This document shows positions 7,865-14,974 of a stretch of 16,537 bases of DNA, one piece after another (within the stretch, counting starts at the first letter, position 1; each line of letters opens with the position of its first letter). The notes below the pieces were generated by a model. The model was given only the letters and a program-made list of their open reading frames with translations. It was not told the DNA's origin and searched no databases. Origin of the DNA: CAYVUI01 sp964454745 (GTDB lineage Bacteria > Planctomycetota > Phycisphaerae > Sedimentisphaerales > Anaerohalosphaeraceae); the NCBI GenBank assembly GCA_964454745.1, contig CAYVUI010000104.1:1-16537 (forward strand). The letters are read 5' to 3'. The position numbers and the translations under genes were made by a program.

Positions 7865-7901
7865 TCCAGAGTCAGTCGTGCTACCGTTACACTATAGCCC
7901 A
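7865..7901 (-). pseudogene. Truncated tRNA-Gln(CUG), 5' half only
   Basis: Read on the minus strand from 7901 this matches the 5' half of a bacterial tRNA-Gln: acceptor strand TGGGCTA (7901-7895), T8, a D arm containing AACGGTA (7887-7881) followed by GCAC, anticodon 5' stem ACTGA (7876-7872) and loop CTCTGGA (7871-7865) with anticodon CTG. The next bases should be TCAGT to close the stem but are AAATT, and no T arm or acceptor 3' strand follows. The break falls precisely at the end of the anticodon loop. The gene's own promoter is intact upstream (7914-7942). It cannot make a functional tRNA. Best explanation: a displaced host half left by integration of the element to the left; decay by deletion is the alternative. 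Confidence 0.8.
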
Positions 7902-7913
7902 ATCGAAAGTTCC

Positions 7914-7942
7914 AAAATACGCAAATTTCGGGAATGTGTCAA
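7914..7942 (-). promoter_or_regulatory. Promoter of the truncated tRNA-Gln
   Basis: On the minus strand a perfect TTGACA (7942-7937), a 17-base spacer and TATTTT (7919-7914, 4 of 6) lie 12 bases ahead of the tRNA first base, the normal geometry for a tRNA promoter. It reads toward hsdR, about 340 bases away, and no terminator was seen in between. Confidence 0.65.
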
Positions 7943-7975
7943 GTTTTTTCATCCAAGGTTTTTGGCGGAAAAAAG

Positions 7976-8005
7976 TAAACATTTATCCATTTTAGAGCGT
8001 ATAAT
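7976..8005 (+). promoter_or_regulatory. Candidate upstream promoter of the moxR operon
   Basis: A perfect TATAAT (8000-8005) has TAAACA (7976-7981, 4 of 6) 18 bases upstream. Transcription would start near 8012, giving a leader of about 80 bases. The very AT-rich context lowers confidence. Confidence 0.35.
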
Positions 8006-8013
8006 TGCATGTC

Positions 8014-8042
8014 TTTGCTTTCGATCATTTTTTGAGTATAAT
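8014..8042 (+). promoter_or_regulatory. Candidate downstream promoter of the moxR operon
   Basis: A second perfect TATAAT (8037-8042) has only a weak -35 (TTTGCT, 8014-8019) at 17 bases. Transcription would start near 8049, about 45 bases before moxR. It may act alone or in tandem with the site at 8000. Confidence 0.35.
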
Positions 8043-8081
8043 TCAGCAATCATTATATTTTTTTAAAAAATACACATTTAC

Positions 8082-8086
8082 AGGAG
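8082..8086 (+). promoter_or_regulatory. Ribosome binding site of moxR
   Basis: AGGAG, 7 bases ahead of the ATG at 8094: a strong, well-spaced Shine-Dalgarno that fixes the moxR start. Confidence 0.85.
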
Positions 8087-8093
8087 TAATTGG

Positions 8094-9038
8094 ATGGGAC
8101 AGGAACTGGCTGACACACAGGGAATTGCACAACTAAAGGCGAACCTCGAGAAAGTCATCCTCGGCAAATCGAGATCCATTGACATGCTGATTATTTCTCT
8201 TTTAGCCGGGGGTTCCGTGCTTCTGGAGGATGTGCCCGGAGTGGGGAAAACAACACTGGCCAAGGCCCTGGCCCGCAGTATTGACGCGAAATTTCATCGG
8301 ATCCAGTTTACACCGGACCTGCTGCCTGCCGATATCCTGGGGTCTTCCATCTATAATCCGGTCAACGGGACGTTTAACTTCCGGCAGGGGCCGATTTTCT
8401 GTAATGTTCTGCTGGCCGATGAGATTAACCGTGCGTCGCCACGAACGCAGTCGGCACTGCTCGAATCGATGAACGAAGGGCAGGCGACGATTGAGGGGAA
8501 ATCGCACACCCTTGAGAAGCCGTTTATGGTATTGGCGACCCAGAATCCGATTGAATTTCATGGTACCTACCCCCTGCCGGAGGCGCAGCTCGACCGGTTT
8601 TTGACAATGCTGGACATTGGATATCCGGATCCTGCGGCAGAGATGAATATTTTGAGTTCACGGACACATACGGATCCATTGGACTCGATTGAGCCGGTGC
8701 TGACCGGGTCGGATATTGTGGAGATGCAGCGGGCGGTTTATGAGGTGCATGTCGATCCGTCGATCCAGAAGTATATCATCGATATCGTGAATCAATCGCG
8801 AAATGATGAGCGGCTGAGCCTTGGGGTGAGCCCGCGAGGAGCGATTATGCTTTCGCGAAGTTCGCAAGCGTGCGCGTATGTCGCGGGTCGTGATTTTGTT
8901 TTGCCCGATGACGTGCAGTCGCTAGCGGCTGCGGTTCTGGCCCACCGGATAATCCTGACATCGAAGAGCCGATATACAGGGATTACGAAGAAAAGCGTGA
9001 TCGAAGAATACATTAAAAATACGAAGGTACCTGCCTGA
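8094..9038 (+). CDS. MoxR family AAA+ ATPase
   Basis: A cytoplasmic AAA+ ATPase of the MoxR group. These act as chaperones that help mature or activate partner proteins, often encoded beside DUF58/von Willebrand-like proteins. The 314 residues are the usual length. Motifs seen: Walker A PGVGKTT (48-54), Walker B LLADEINRA (106-114), sensor 1 region ATQNP (148-152), and the MoxR-typical GTYPLPEAQLDRF (157-169). SPRGAIML and LPDDVQ near the C terminus belong to the lid domain. The start is fixed by AGGAG 7 bases upstream. It leads a tightly packed operon: its stop overlaps the DUF58 start by one base (TGATG). It is probably the energy-using partner of the DUF58 and transglutaminase proteins; the client is unknown. 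Confidence 0.95.
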   Translation: MGQELADTQGIAQLKANLEKVILGKSRSIDMLIISLLAGGSVLLEDVPGVGKTTLAKALARSIDAKFHRIQFTPDLLPADILGSSIYNPVNGTFNFRQGPIFCNVLLADEINRASPRTQSALLESMNEGQATIEGKSHTLEKPFMVLATQNPIEFHGTYPLPEAQLDRFLTMLDIGYPDPAAEMNILSSRTHTDPLDSIEPVLTGSDIVEMQRAVYEVHVDPSIQKYIIDIVNQSRNDERLSLGVSPRGAIMLSRSSQACAYVAGRDFVLPDDVQSLAAAVLAHRIILTSKSRYTGITKKSVIEEYIKNTKVPA

Positions 9039-10279
9039 TGGGACTGGCGAGTAACATTGTCTCTTTTGCCCGGGATTACATTCACTTTCGGATTACCCGG
9101 CCGGGGAGGGTTTTGCTGTGGGTTTCGTTTATGGCCTTGCTGCTGGCGTCGGCAGCTCCGCACCTTTACATTTTCATGGTGCCGGCTTTTCTGCTGGTTG
9201 TGCTGTTTCTGACGGGAATTTTCTTTACCCCGAAAGTCGAGATTCAGGGACGTTTGCCGGACAAGGCGGTCGCCCAGTCGCCGCTGGAGATACCATACCA
9301 GATTACCAACCGTTCCCGATGGACCCGGTATGATTTGTCGCTTAATTTTTTCGATCTGCCCAACAGCATCGAGCAGCAGAATTCGAGTGATACGATCCCG
9401 CGGCTGGGGCCGGGTGAGACAGTGTCATTTACCATCAAGCTTTTTCCGAAGCGCCGCGGGATTTATCAATTCCGCGGGCCTCGCTGTTTTACGACGTTTC
9501 CTTTCAATATCATGCGGTTCGGTCATGTGCCTGCGATTTCAAACCGGCTGACGGTGATCCCGAATTTTCACCCGCTGGACAGCATGAGCCTGTCGGCGGC
9601 CCGGCAGTATTTCCAGGGCGGAGTTACACTGGCCAGCAAGGTGGGAGATTCCCCGGAATACATCGGCAACCGGAATTTTCGACCGGGCGATTCGCCGCGC
9701 AAAATTGATTCGCGGGCGTGGGCAAGGCTGGCGTACCCGGCGATTAAGGAATATCACGATGAGTATTTTAGCAATATCGCGATTGTACTGGATACGTGGC
9801 TGCCGGAGGTCAAACGTGTGCCGCCTGCGGGGCTGCCCGGGCTGGAAGCTGCGGTAAGTCTTACCGCAGCGATTGCGAATTACATGTCGTCGGGGGAGTA
9901 TTTGATTAATCTTTTTGCGGCAGGACCGACACTGTATCGATTCCGGACGGGACGGCATATCAGCCATGTGGACAAACTGCTGGAAGTGCTGGCCGGGGTT
10001 GAACACTGCAAGACGAATCCGTTTGAAATTATCACCCCGGCGCTGAACGGTGAACTGAGCCAAATTTCACAGGTCATGTTCCTGCTGCTGGATTTTGATC
10101 CCTGCCGGGAGGCGCTGATCCAGGCGGCCATGCACCAGGGCTGCGAAACCCGAACCATTCTGATTCGGCCCAGGGATCTGCCGACGACGATTGATTACGA
10201 GCATACGCCCGGATGGATCGGACCTGTCTATCGCATGGAACCCAAACAAATCCTCGATGGAGGCGTACGGGAATTATGA
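9038..10279 (+). CDS. DUF58 domain-containing membrane protein
   Basis: A 413-residue protein of the DUF58 family that regularly accompanies MoxR ATPases. Two adjacent hydrophobic segments (about residues 25-40 and 43-63) anchor the N terminus. A beta-rich region follows (about 65-175), then the DUF58 core with FRPGDSPRKIDSRAWARL (215-231), close to the family pattern of GD--R-I-W-A-AR. After it comes IAIVLDTW (247-254), the start of the von Willebrand A-like fold with an acidic metal-site residue. The start overlaps the moxR stop by one base, so translation is probably coupled. The stop overlaps the next gene by 4 bases. The molecular role is not established for this family; with MoxR and a transglutaminase it suggests an envelope-linked complex. 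Confidence 0.92.
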   Translation: MGLASNIVSFARDYIHFRITRPGRVLLWVSFMALLLASAAPHLYIFMVPAFLLVVLFLTGIFFTPKVEIQGRLPDKAVAQSPLEIPYQITNRSRWTRYDLSLNFFDLPNSIEQQNSSDTIPRLGPGETVSFTIKLFPKRRGIYQFRGPRCFTTFPFNIMRFGHVPAISNRLTVIPNFHPLDSMSLSAARQYFQGGVTLASKVGDSPEYIGNRNFRPGDSPRKIDSRAWARLAYPAIKEYHDEYFSNIAIVLDTWLPEVKRVPPAGLPGLEAAVSLTAAIANYMSSGEYLINLFAAGPTLYRFRTGRHISHVDKLLEVLAGVEHCKTNPFEIITPALNGELSQISQVMFLLLDFDPCREALIQAAMHQGCETRTILIRPRDLPTTIDYEHTPGWIGPVYRMEPKQILDGGVREL

Positions 10280-12363
10280 TGCTCTATCGGCAGAAAATTA
10301 TTTCACTGGCAATGCTCGCGGCGGCATCGTTCGCGATTTTGCGTGTAGACGGCGATTTTGTGTATCCGCTTTTGATCTGCCTGATCGGAATGCTGAGTCT
10401 TTCCAAAAGAGCGAAACTTACGCTTCGGCCCGCCCAGCGTACGATCCTGGTTTTGGTTATCACTTTGCTTTTTGCCTTGAAGTACCGGTTTTTTGCCCCT
10501 TACCAGCCGATTGCGTTTACAAATCTAAGCTGGCAGGTTCCGTGGCGAAACGTGGCACAGTATTTTCTGGCGCTGATGGCGGTACAGCTTTTTATTCCGT
10601 TTCGCAACCGGCTTACGACCGCGATCCCGCTGCTTGGCATCGTATGCTTTTTCTGCGTTGCGCACATGACACAGAGGCCGCAGGATGATTACATGTATCA
10701 TTTTTTGATCCTCGTGTTTTTGAGCCTGTCGATGGTGTATACCGCATCGTATCGAAAGGAGCTGACTGACGGGAATCTTCGTTGGCTGACGCCCAGGCAA
10801 ATGCTTGCCGCGGTGATCGTCTTCGCAGCCCTGGGCATGGGCTGGTGGTTTTCCAAGATCGGATATGATCGCCTGCAGGATATTGATTTGAACCTGACGC
10901 GATTTTACATGACCTTAAACCGTATGGGCTCTGCCCGGCAGCGGACGACAGCACTGGGTTTTTCCGAGGCTTCGGAGCTGAACAGCATCAAGAAGCTGAA
11001 TACCAATTCCACGAACCGTGTGGCGGTGCGTGTTTTTTCGGAGCGGGAGCCGGGATATCTCCGGGCGAAAGCTTTTGACTATTATGAAAATTCCCGCTGG
11101 GAATCGCGTGCGGACACGATGGACATCCTGCCAAATACCGCACCGCTGGCCGCTTTACCGAACGAACCCCGCAACCGCGTCTTTCTGCTCAGCCGAGATA
11201 CACCGAAAAACGGAACGGTTCTGGATATCTGGCCGGATCCTGAGATTGAGATCGCAATTTACGCACCGCTGGAAACGGCGGCGCTGAGCCTGCCGGTCGA
11301 GCGAATTGTAATCGATCAACTGGATATCCCCGATGCCGATCAGCTTCGCGGCGGTGTGAATTATCAGTCGCTTAAAACCAATGACCGATCTTTTGAAACA
11401 CCCTCGCGAGATACGCTTGAAAAAACACTGTATCTTCCGGCGGAGCTGGACGACCGGATTCGACGGCTGGCAGACCAGATATTAATTGACGCGGAGACAA
11501 CTACGCAAAAAATCCAGGCGGTGGAAAGATATTTTCATTCGAATTACCAGTACAACCTCGGTATACAGGTTCCCAACGGACGTGATCCGCTAACGTATTT
11601 TTTAATGGATAAGCCGCCTGCACATTGCGAGTATTTCGCCTCCGGTGCTGCGATTTTGCTGCGTCTGGCGGATGTACCGACGCGGTATGTGACGGGATTT
11701 GTCTGCTCGGAGAAAAATACTTTTCGGGATTACTGGCTGGCGCGCAACCGTGATGCCCACGCCTGGGTGGAGGCCTGGAATGAACCGACGGGGAAATGGG
11801 AGATCGTGGAAGCTACACCGCCTTCGGGTCTTCCGATGGGGCACCAGGCGAATTCGATGTCGTATTTCTGGGACTATCTCAAGTACCTCCGACAGGAGCT
11901 GCGCGTGGCAATTTACGCCGGCGGTTTGCAGGGATTTTTTATTTACATCGGTGATAAGATCCGGCAGATTGTACTTTGGTTTTTAACGTCCCCGGTTGGG
12001 CTGCCGATCACGGTGGGGATTTTGCTGTTGATCGTTCGATCATGGATGATCGGCCATCGAAGGAAACGTACGATTTATGCGGATTTGTATTCAAAGCGGC
12101 TGGACCAACTGCGAAGAAAAGTGGATCGCCGGCTGGTGAAAGACGGGTATCAACGAAACACAGGAGAGACACTGAGCCAGTTCATCGAACGGATCGAGCA
12201 GACGGCGGGCGACTGTGCACACAGCCGGGAATATGCGCAGTGGTACGCGGATTATATACGGCTGCGATTTGGCCGCAGAAAAGAGGAACTCCAACTGGAA
12301 AGCCTTGCGCAGCAGATACCCAAAGTGCGGATACCCAAACCGCAACCGGCTGCCTCGGCCTGA
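10276..12363 (+). CDS. Membrane-bound transglutaminase-like protein (DUF3488 / transglutaminase / DUF4129 layout)
   Basis: About 695 residues, resembling the TgpA-type membrane transglutaminases. The N terminus has about six or seven membrane segments (residues 7 to about 192, DUF3488-like). A large soluble region follows, with the transglutaminase core around Cys451 (PAHCEYFASG) and His495 (RDAHAWVEAW). The third triad position is Glu512 (EIVEATPPSG) where many members have Asp. A further membrane segment (about 563-590) precedes a C-terminal DUF4129-like helical domain (about 605-675, GETLSQFIERIEQ). The reaction is probably a thiol acyl transfer or hydrolysis on proteins outside the membrane; the substrate is unknown. 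The chosen ATG (10276) overlaps the DUF58 stop as ATGA, with GGAGG at 10259-10263. An upstream in-frame ATG at 10213 would lie inside DUF58 and is unlikely; ATG 10279 is also possible. It is the last gene of the moxR operon. Confidence 0.92.
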   Translation: MMLYRQKIISLAMLAAASFAILRVDGDFVYPLLICLIGMLSLSKRAKLTLRPAQRTILVLVITLLFALKYRFFAPYQPIAFTNLSWQVPWRNVAQYFLALMAVQLFIPFRNRLTTAIPLLGIVCFFCVAHMTQRPQDDYMYHFLILVFLSLSMVYTASYRKELTDGNLRWLTPRQMLAAVIVFAALGMGWWFSKIGYDRLQDIDLNLTRFYMTLNRMGSARQRTTALGFSEASELNSIKKLNTNSTNRVAVRVFSEREPGYLRAKAFDYYENSRWESRADTMDILPNTAPLAALPNEPRNRVFLLSRDTPKNGTVLDIWPDPEIEIAIYAPLETAALSLPVERIVIDQLDIPDADQLRGGVNYQSLKTNDRSFETPSRDTLEKTLYLPAELDDRIRRLADQILIDAETTTQKIQAVERYFHSNYQYNLGIQVPNGRDPLTYFLMDKPPAHCEYFASGAAILLRLADVPTRYVTGFVCSEKNTFRDYWLARNRDAHAWVEAWNEPTGKWEIVEATPPSGLPMGHQANSMSYFWDYLKYLRQELRVAIYAGGLQGFFIYIGDKIRQIVLWFLTSPVGLPITVGILLLIVRSWMIGHRRKRTIYADLYSKRLDQLRRKVDRRLVKDGYQRNTGETLSQFIERIEQTAGDCAHSREYAQWYADYIRLRFGRRKEELQLESLAQQIPKVRIPKPQPAASA

Positions 12364-12369
12364 TGGGGC

Positions 12370-13839
12370 TTATTTGCGGCGGTAACAGGTCAGATCTGTG
12401 ACATCTTTGTGAACCGGGACGGCGAAGGAGAGCGGCCAGGCGATGAGCCCTGTGCAGGCGACACTGATCGGGAAGTAATAGACCCAGTGCAACTCTGTGC
12501 CCCACTGGACGTATCCATTTATTGCCACAGCCAGCGGAGCCGCGACAGCCCAGGCAGTAAACGACGCTCGTCGGCTTAGGACCCCGAGAATGAACAGGGC
12601 CAGTGCCGGTCCGCCGAAAAGGCCCATCACGGAACTCCATGCCTGTACGATGCCTTCGAGCTTTTGGGCATAAAAGGCCATCGCAGTAGCAGCAATACCA
12701 AGCGAACAAATAAGGATACGAGCTGTGAACACACCATTGTGGGTAGGTTGTATTTTACCAAGAGGACGCAGGAGATCGTGTACGATGACGGTTGAAACGG
12801 AGTGGATTCCGGAGTCCATGCTGCTCATCGCAGCGGCAAAGATGGCGGTGACGATGAGGCCGGAGATGCCGGCCGGGAGCTGGTGCATGACGTAATAGAC
12901 CAGTACACGGTCAGCCTTCATGGCGGTAACGGCGGGATCGGGATTTTGCGTGTACCAGGTGAACAGCCCCAGCCCGATGTAAAGCAGCAGCGAGACAAGG
13001 ATGACATCGGTAAAGGAATTGAATATTACGGCCTTGCAGATGCCGCTGTATTTGCGGACGGACATGAGCCGCTGGACGGTAACCTGGTCGGCGCCGTAGT
13101 CGCTTAGGAAGATGAAGAACCAGTTGATCATCGCGGTGACGGCAGTCATTTGTGTGAGTCGGGGCATAAATGTCAATACGTCGAGACGGCCGCTGTCGTG
13201 CGCGGCGGAAAAGACCGCCGAAACGCCGCCATCGACGTTACCTGTGAGGGAAACGGCAATCCATATCGCCCCGCCGGTGAGGATGATGAATTGGACGACG
13301 TCGGTCCAGAGGACGGCACCGAGGCCGCCGAGCGCGGTATAGAGCGTGGCGAGTGTGCCCATCAGGAGGATTGAAATCCAGATGTCCAGGCCGGCAGCGG
13401 CGGAAAGGGCAAGAGCCGGGGCGAAGATGACAGTGCCCAGCCAGCCGATACGGGCCAGGATGAAAAAAAGCGATACGCAATACCTGGCTGCCGGGCCGAA
13501 ACGGTGGTAAATGTATTCATAGCTGGTGGTTACGCCGAGGCGTTTGTAAAAAGGGTAGATCGTGAGGATCAGGATGGGGGCGACGATGGGCGAAACGGCG
13601 ACGCCGAAGAAGATGCCGACGTTTTCCTCGAAGGCCCGGCCGGGCACGCCTATGTAGGTGACCGCGCTGGTCAGCGAGGCAAACATGCTCATTGCAACCG
13701 CCAGCCAGGGCATGTTGCCGCCTGCGAGGAAGAAATCGGAACCTTTGCCGGAACGGCGGGAAAAGTAGACACCCACCGAGACCATGAGACCAAGATAAGT
13801 AACCAGCAGCGTTGTGTTTAACGTTCCAAATGATCCCAT
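12370..13839 (-). CDS. Sodium:solute symporter (SSS family)
   Basis: A 489-residue inner-membrane transporter that imports a small solute with Na+. Family patterns seen: DFFLAGGNMPW (35-45) after the first membrane segment, GGLGAVLWTDVVQ (171-183), DYGADQVTVQR (247-257) and AAMSSMDSGIHSVST (336-350), whose serines correspond to the Na2 sodium site region. About 13 hydrophobic segments cover nearly the whole length. It resembles the sugar/vitamin/mixed-substrate branch (SGLT/SMVT-like) more than I would expect of a proline permease, but the solute cannot be told from sequence. It starts 37 bases after the proB stop on the same strand, so it may be the third gene of a proA-proB operon. It ends only 6 bases from the stop of the convergent transglutaminase gene. 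Confidence 0.92.
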   Translation of the reverse strand: MGSFGTLNTTLLVTYLGLMVSVGVYFSRRSGKGSDFFLAGGNMPWLAVAMSMFASLTSAVTYIGVPGRAFEENVGIFFGVAVSPIVAPILILTIYPFYKRLGVTTSYEYIYHRFGPAARYCVSLFFILARIGWLGTVIFAPALALSAAAGLDIWISILLMGTLATLYTALGGLGAVLWTDVVQFIILTGGAIWIAVSLTGNVDGGVSAVFSAAHDSGRLDVLTFMPRLTQMTAVTAMINWFFIFLSDYGADQVTVQRLMSVRKYSGICKAVIFNSFTDVILVSLLLYIGLGLFTWYTQNPDPAVTAMKADRVLVYYVMHQLPAGISGLIVTAIFAAAMSSMDSGIHSVSTVIVHDLLRPLGKIQPTHNGVFTARILICSLGIAATAMAFYAQKLEGIVQAWSSVMGLFGGPALALFILGVLSRRASFTAWAVAAPLAVAINGYVQWGTELHWVYYFPISVACTGLIAWPLSFAVPVHKDVTDLTCYRRK

Positions 13840-13876
13840 TGATTTTCTGGCCCCCGAATCTTTGCTCTATATCATT

Positions 13877-14974
13877 TTAATCCAGCAGGACGATATCTTC
13901 CGGTACGGCGACGACATCCCGGCGGCTTTGGCCGAGCAGCTTTCGGATCTCGGTGGAGTGGCAACCCTTGAGACGGCGAAGTTCCGCACTGGAAAAATTC
14001 GATACGGCCTTGGCGGCATTGTTGAGCAGGACGACATCGCCCGCTTCAAAGCTGCCGCGAACGGAAACGATGCCCTTGGGCAGAAGGCTCTTGCGGTTTC
14101 GGACGGCTTTTTCGGCCCCGGCGTCGATCTCGACGATGCCGGATTGCGGGCTGTGGAGGATCCAGCGTTTTCGGTTGCTGAGTTTGCGTTTGGGCAGGAA
14201 GATGGTGCCGACCTCACGGCCCTGGATGATTCGCTTGAGGACACTGCGGGCCCGTCCGTGTGCCAGGACCATCCGGCAGCCTGCGCTGGCGGCAATCTTA
14301 CCGGCCCTGAGCTTGCTTTCCATGCCGCCACGGGCATGAACCGAGCCGCTCTTGCCGGCCATTTTCAGGATGGAATCGTCAATTTCATACACCACGGGAA
14401 CCAACTGTGCATTGGTATGTTCGTTGGGATTTTTATCGTAGAGGCCGTCGATGTCGGTGAGCATGATGAGCAGATCGGCGTCAATCTTGCTGGCAACCAG
14501 GGCACTGAGCGTGTCGTTGTCGCCAAAGGCGGAACCGATCTCCTCGGTGGAAATGCAGTCGTTTTCATTGACGATGGGGATCGCGCCGAGTTCGAGCAAA
14601 GTTTCGACCGTGGTTCGCAGGTTCAGGTAGGTTTTGCGGTTGGCCAGAACCTCGGCGGTGATCAGAACCTGGGCCACGGGGATGGTGTATTTCTCGAAGG
14701 CACGGCGATAGGCCATTACGAGCATTGGCTGGCCGATGGCGGCACAGGCCTGGCGAAACTTCATCTCGGTAACGGTTTTGGTCCAGCCAAGCTGGCCGGC
14801 ACCCATACCGATCGCGCCGGAGGTTACGATGACCACTTGTCGGCCGGTATCACGCAGCCAGGCGACCTGGGCGGCAATTCGGCGGATGTAGTCCAGATCG
14901 AGGCCGCTGCCCTTGCTGAGGGTATTGGTGCCGATCTTAATGACGACGCGTTTTGCCTTTTCGAAATTTCGCAT
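13877..14974 (-). CDS. proB: Glutamate 5-kinase
   Basis: It catalyses the first step of proline synthesis: ATP-dependent phosphorylation of glutamate to glutamyl 5-phosphate in the cytoplasm, normally the proline-inhibited step. At 365 residues it matches the full-length two-domain enzyme. The amino-acid kinase domain (1 to about 258) has VIKIGTNTLS (11-20), VTSGAIGMG (50-58), IVNENDCIS (134-142), LTDIDGLYDKNP (172-183) and ARGGMESKLRA (214-224). A C-terminal PUA domain covers about 278-354. The unstable product is passed to ProA, encoded directly upstream. The ATG overlaps the proA stop by one base (TAATG) and has no Shine-Dalgarno, so it is probably translated by coupling. Gene order is proA then proB, the reverse of the common proBA arrangement. 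Confidence 0.97.
   Translation of the reverse strand: MRNFEKAKRVVIKIGTNTLSKGSGLDLDYIRRIAAQVAWLRDTGRQVVIVTSGAIGMGAGQLGWTKTVTEMKFRQACAAIGQPMLVMAYRRAFEKYTIPVAQVLITAEVLANRKTYLNLRTTVETLLELGAIPIVNENDCISTEEIGSAFGDNDTLSALVASKIDADLLIMLTDIDGLYDKNPNEHTNAQLVPVVYEIDDSILKMAGKSGSVHARGGMESKLRAGKIAASAGCRMVLAHGRARSVLKRIIQGREVGTIFLPKRKLSNRKRWILHSPQSGIVEIDAGAEKAVRNRKSLLPKGIVSVRGSFEAGDVVLLNNAAKAVSNFSSAELRRLKGCHSTEIRKLLGQSRRDVVAVPEDIVLLD

Larger units (their letters stand above)
1..7865. mobile_element. Putative genomic (defence) island, right end; left end outside window
   Basis: This is the stretch from the broken tRNA-Gln junction to the left edge. Three observations support it: the tRNA-Gln gene is cut exactly after its anticodon loop at 7865, everything left of that point is a restriction/defence operon, and everything right of it is housekeeping. 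Base composition inside is mosaic: sampled 60-base lines are 20 % GC (2761-2820), 30 % (1921-1980), 58 % (961-1020) and 62 % (5161-5220). Known biology: tRNA genes are favoured integration sites, and one integrase subgroup recombines in the anticodon loop. Inference: the displaced host 5' half stayed on the right, so the element lies to the left and should end at an intact tRNA-Gln. No integrase gene is visible here; it would have to lie further left or be lost. Confidence 0.45.
7575..8093. other. AT-rich intergenic junction between hsd operon and moxR operon
   Basis: 519 bases without a credible gene. It holds a candidate hsdR promoter (7627-7655, minus), a 10-bp tandem repeat (7752-7771), a truncated tRNA-Gln with its own promoter (7865-7942, minus) and candidate moxR promoters with a clear ribosome site (7976-8086, plus). 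The small open frames at 7550-7816, 7810-7995 and 7878-8066 lack coding character, and two of them cross the tRNA remnant. No GC-rich hairpin followed by a T run was seen on either strand. Confidence 0.8.

Noticed and set aside
7550..8066. Three small plus-strand open frames in the AT-rich gap (7550-7816, 7810-7995, 7878-8066)
   Set aside because: There is no good ribosome site, no recognisable protein pattern, and two of them run through the tRNA-Gln remnant or its promoter. Best seen as chance frames.
10213..10275. Upstream ATG at 10213 for the transglutaminase gene
   Set aside because: It would overlap DUF58 by 67 bases and add a polar stretch ahead of the membrane segment. ATG 10276 gives the usual ATGA overlap and a normal hydrophobic N terminus.
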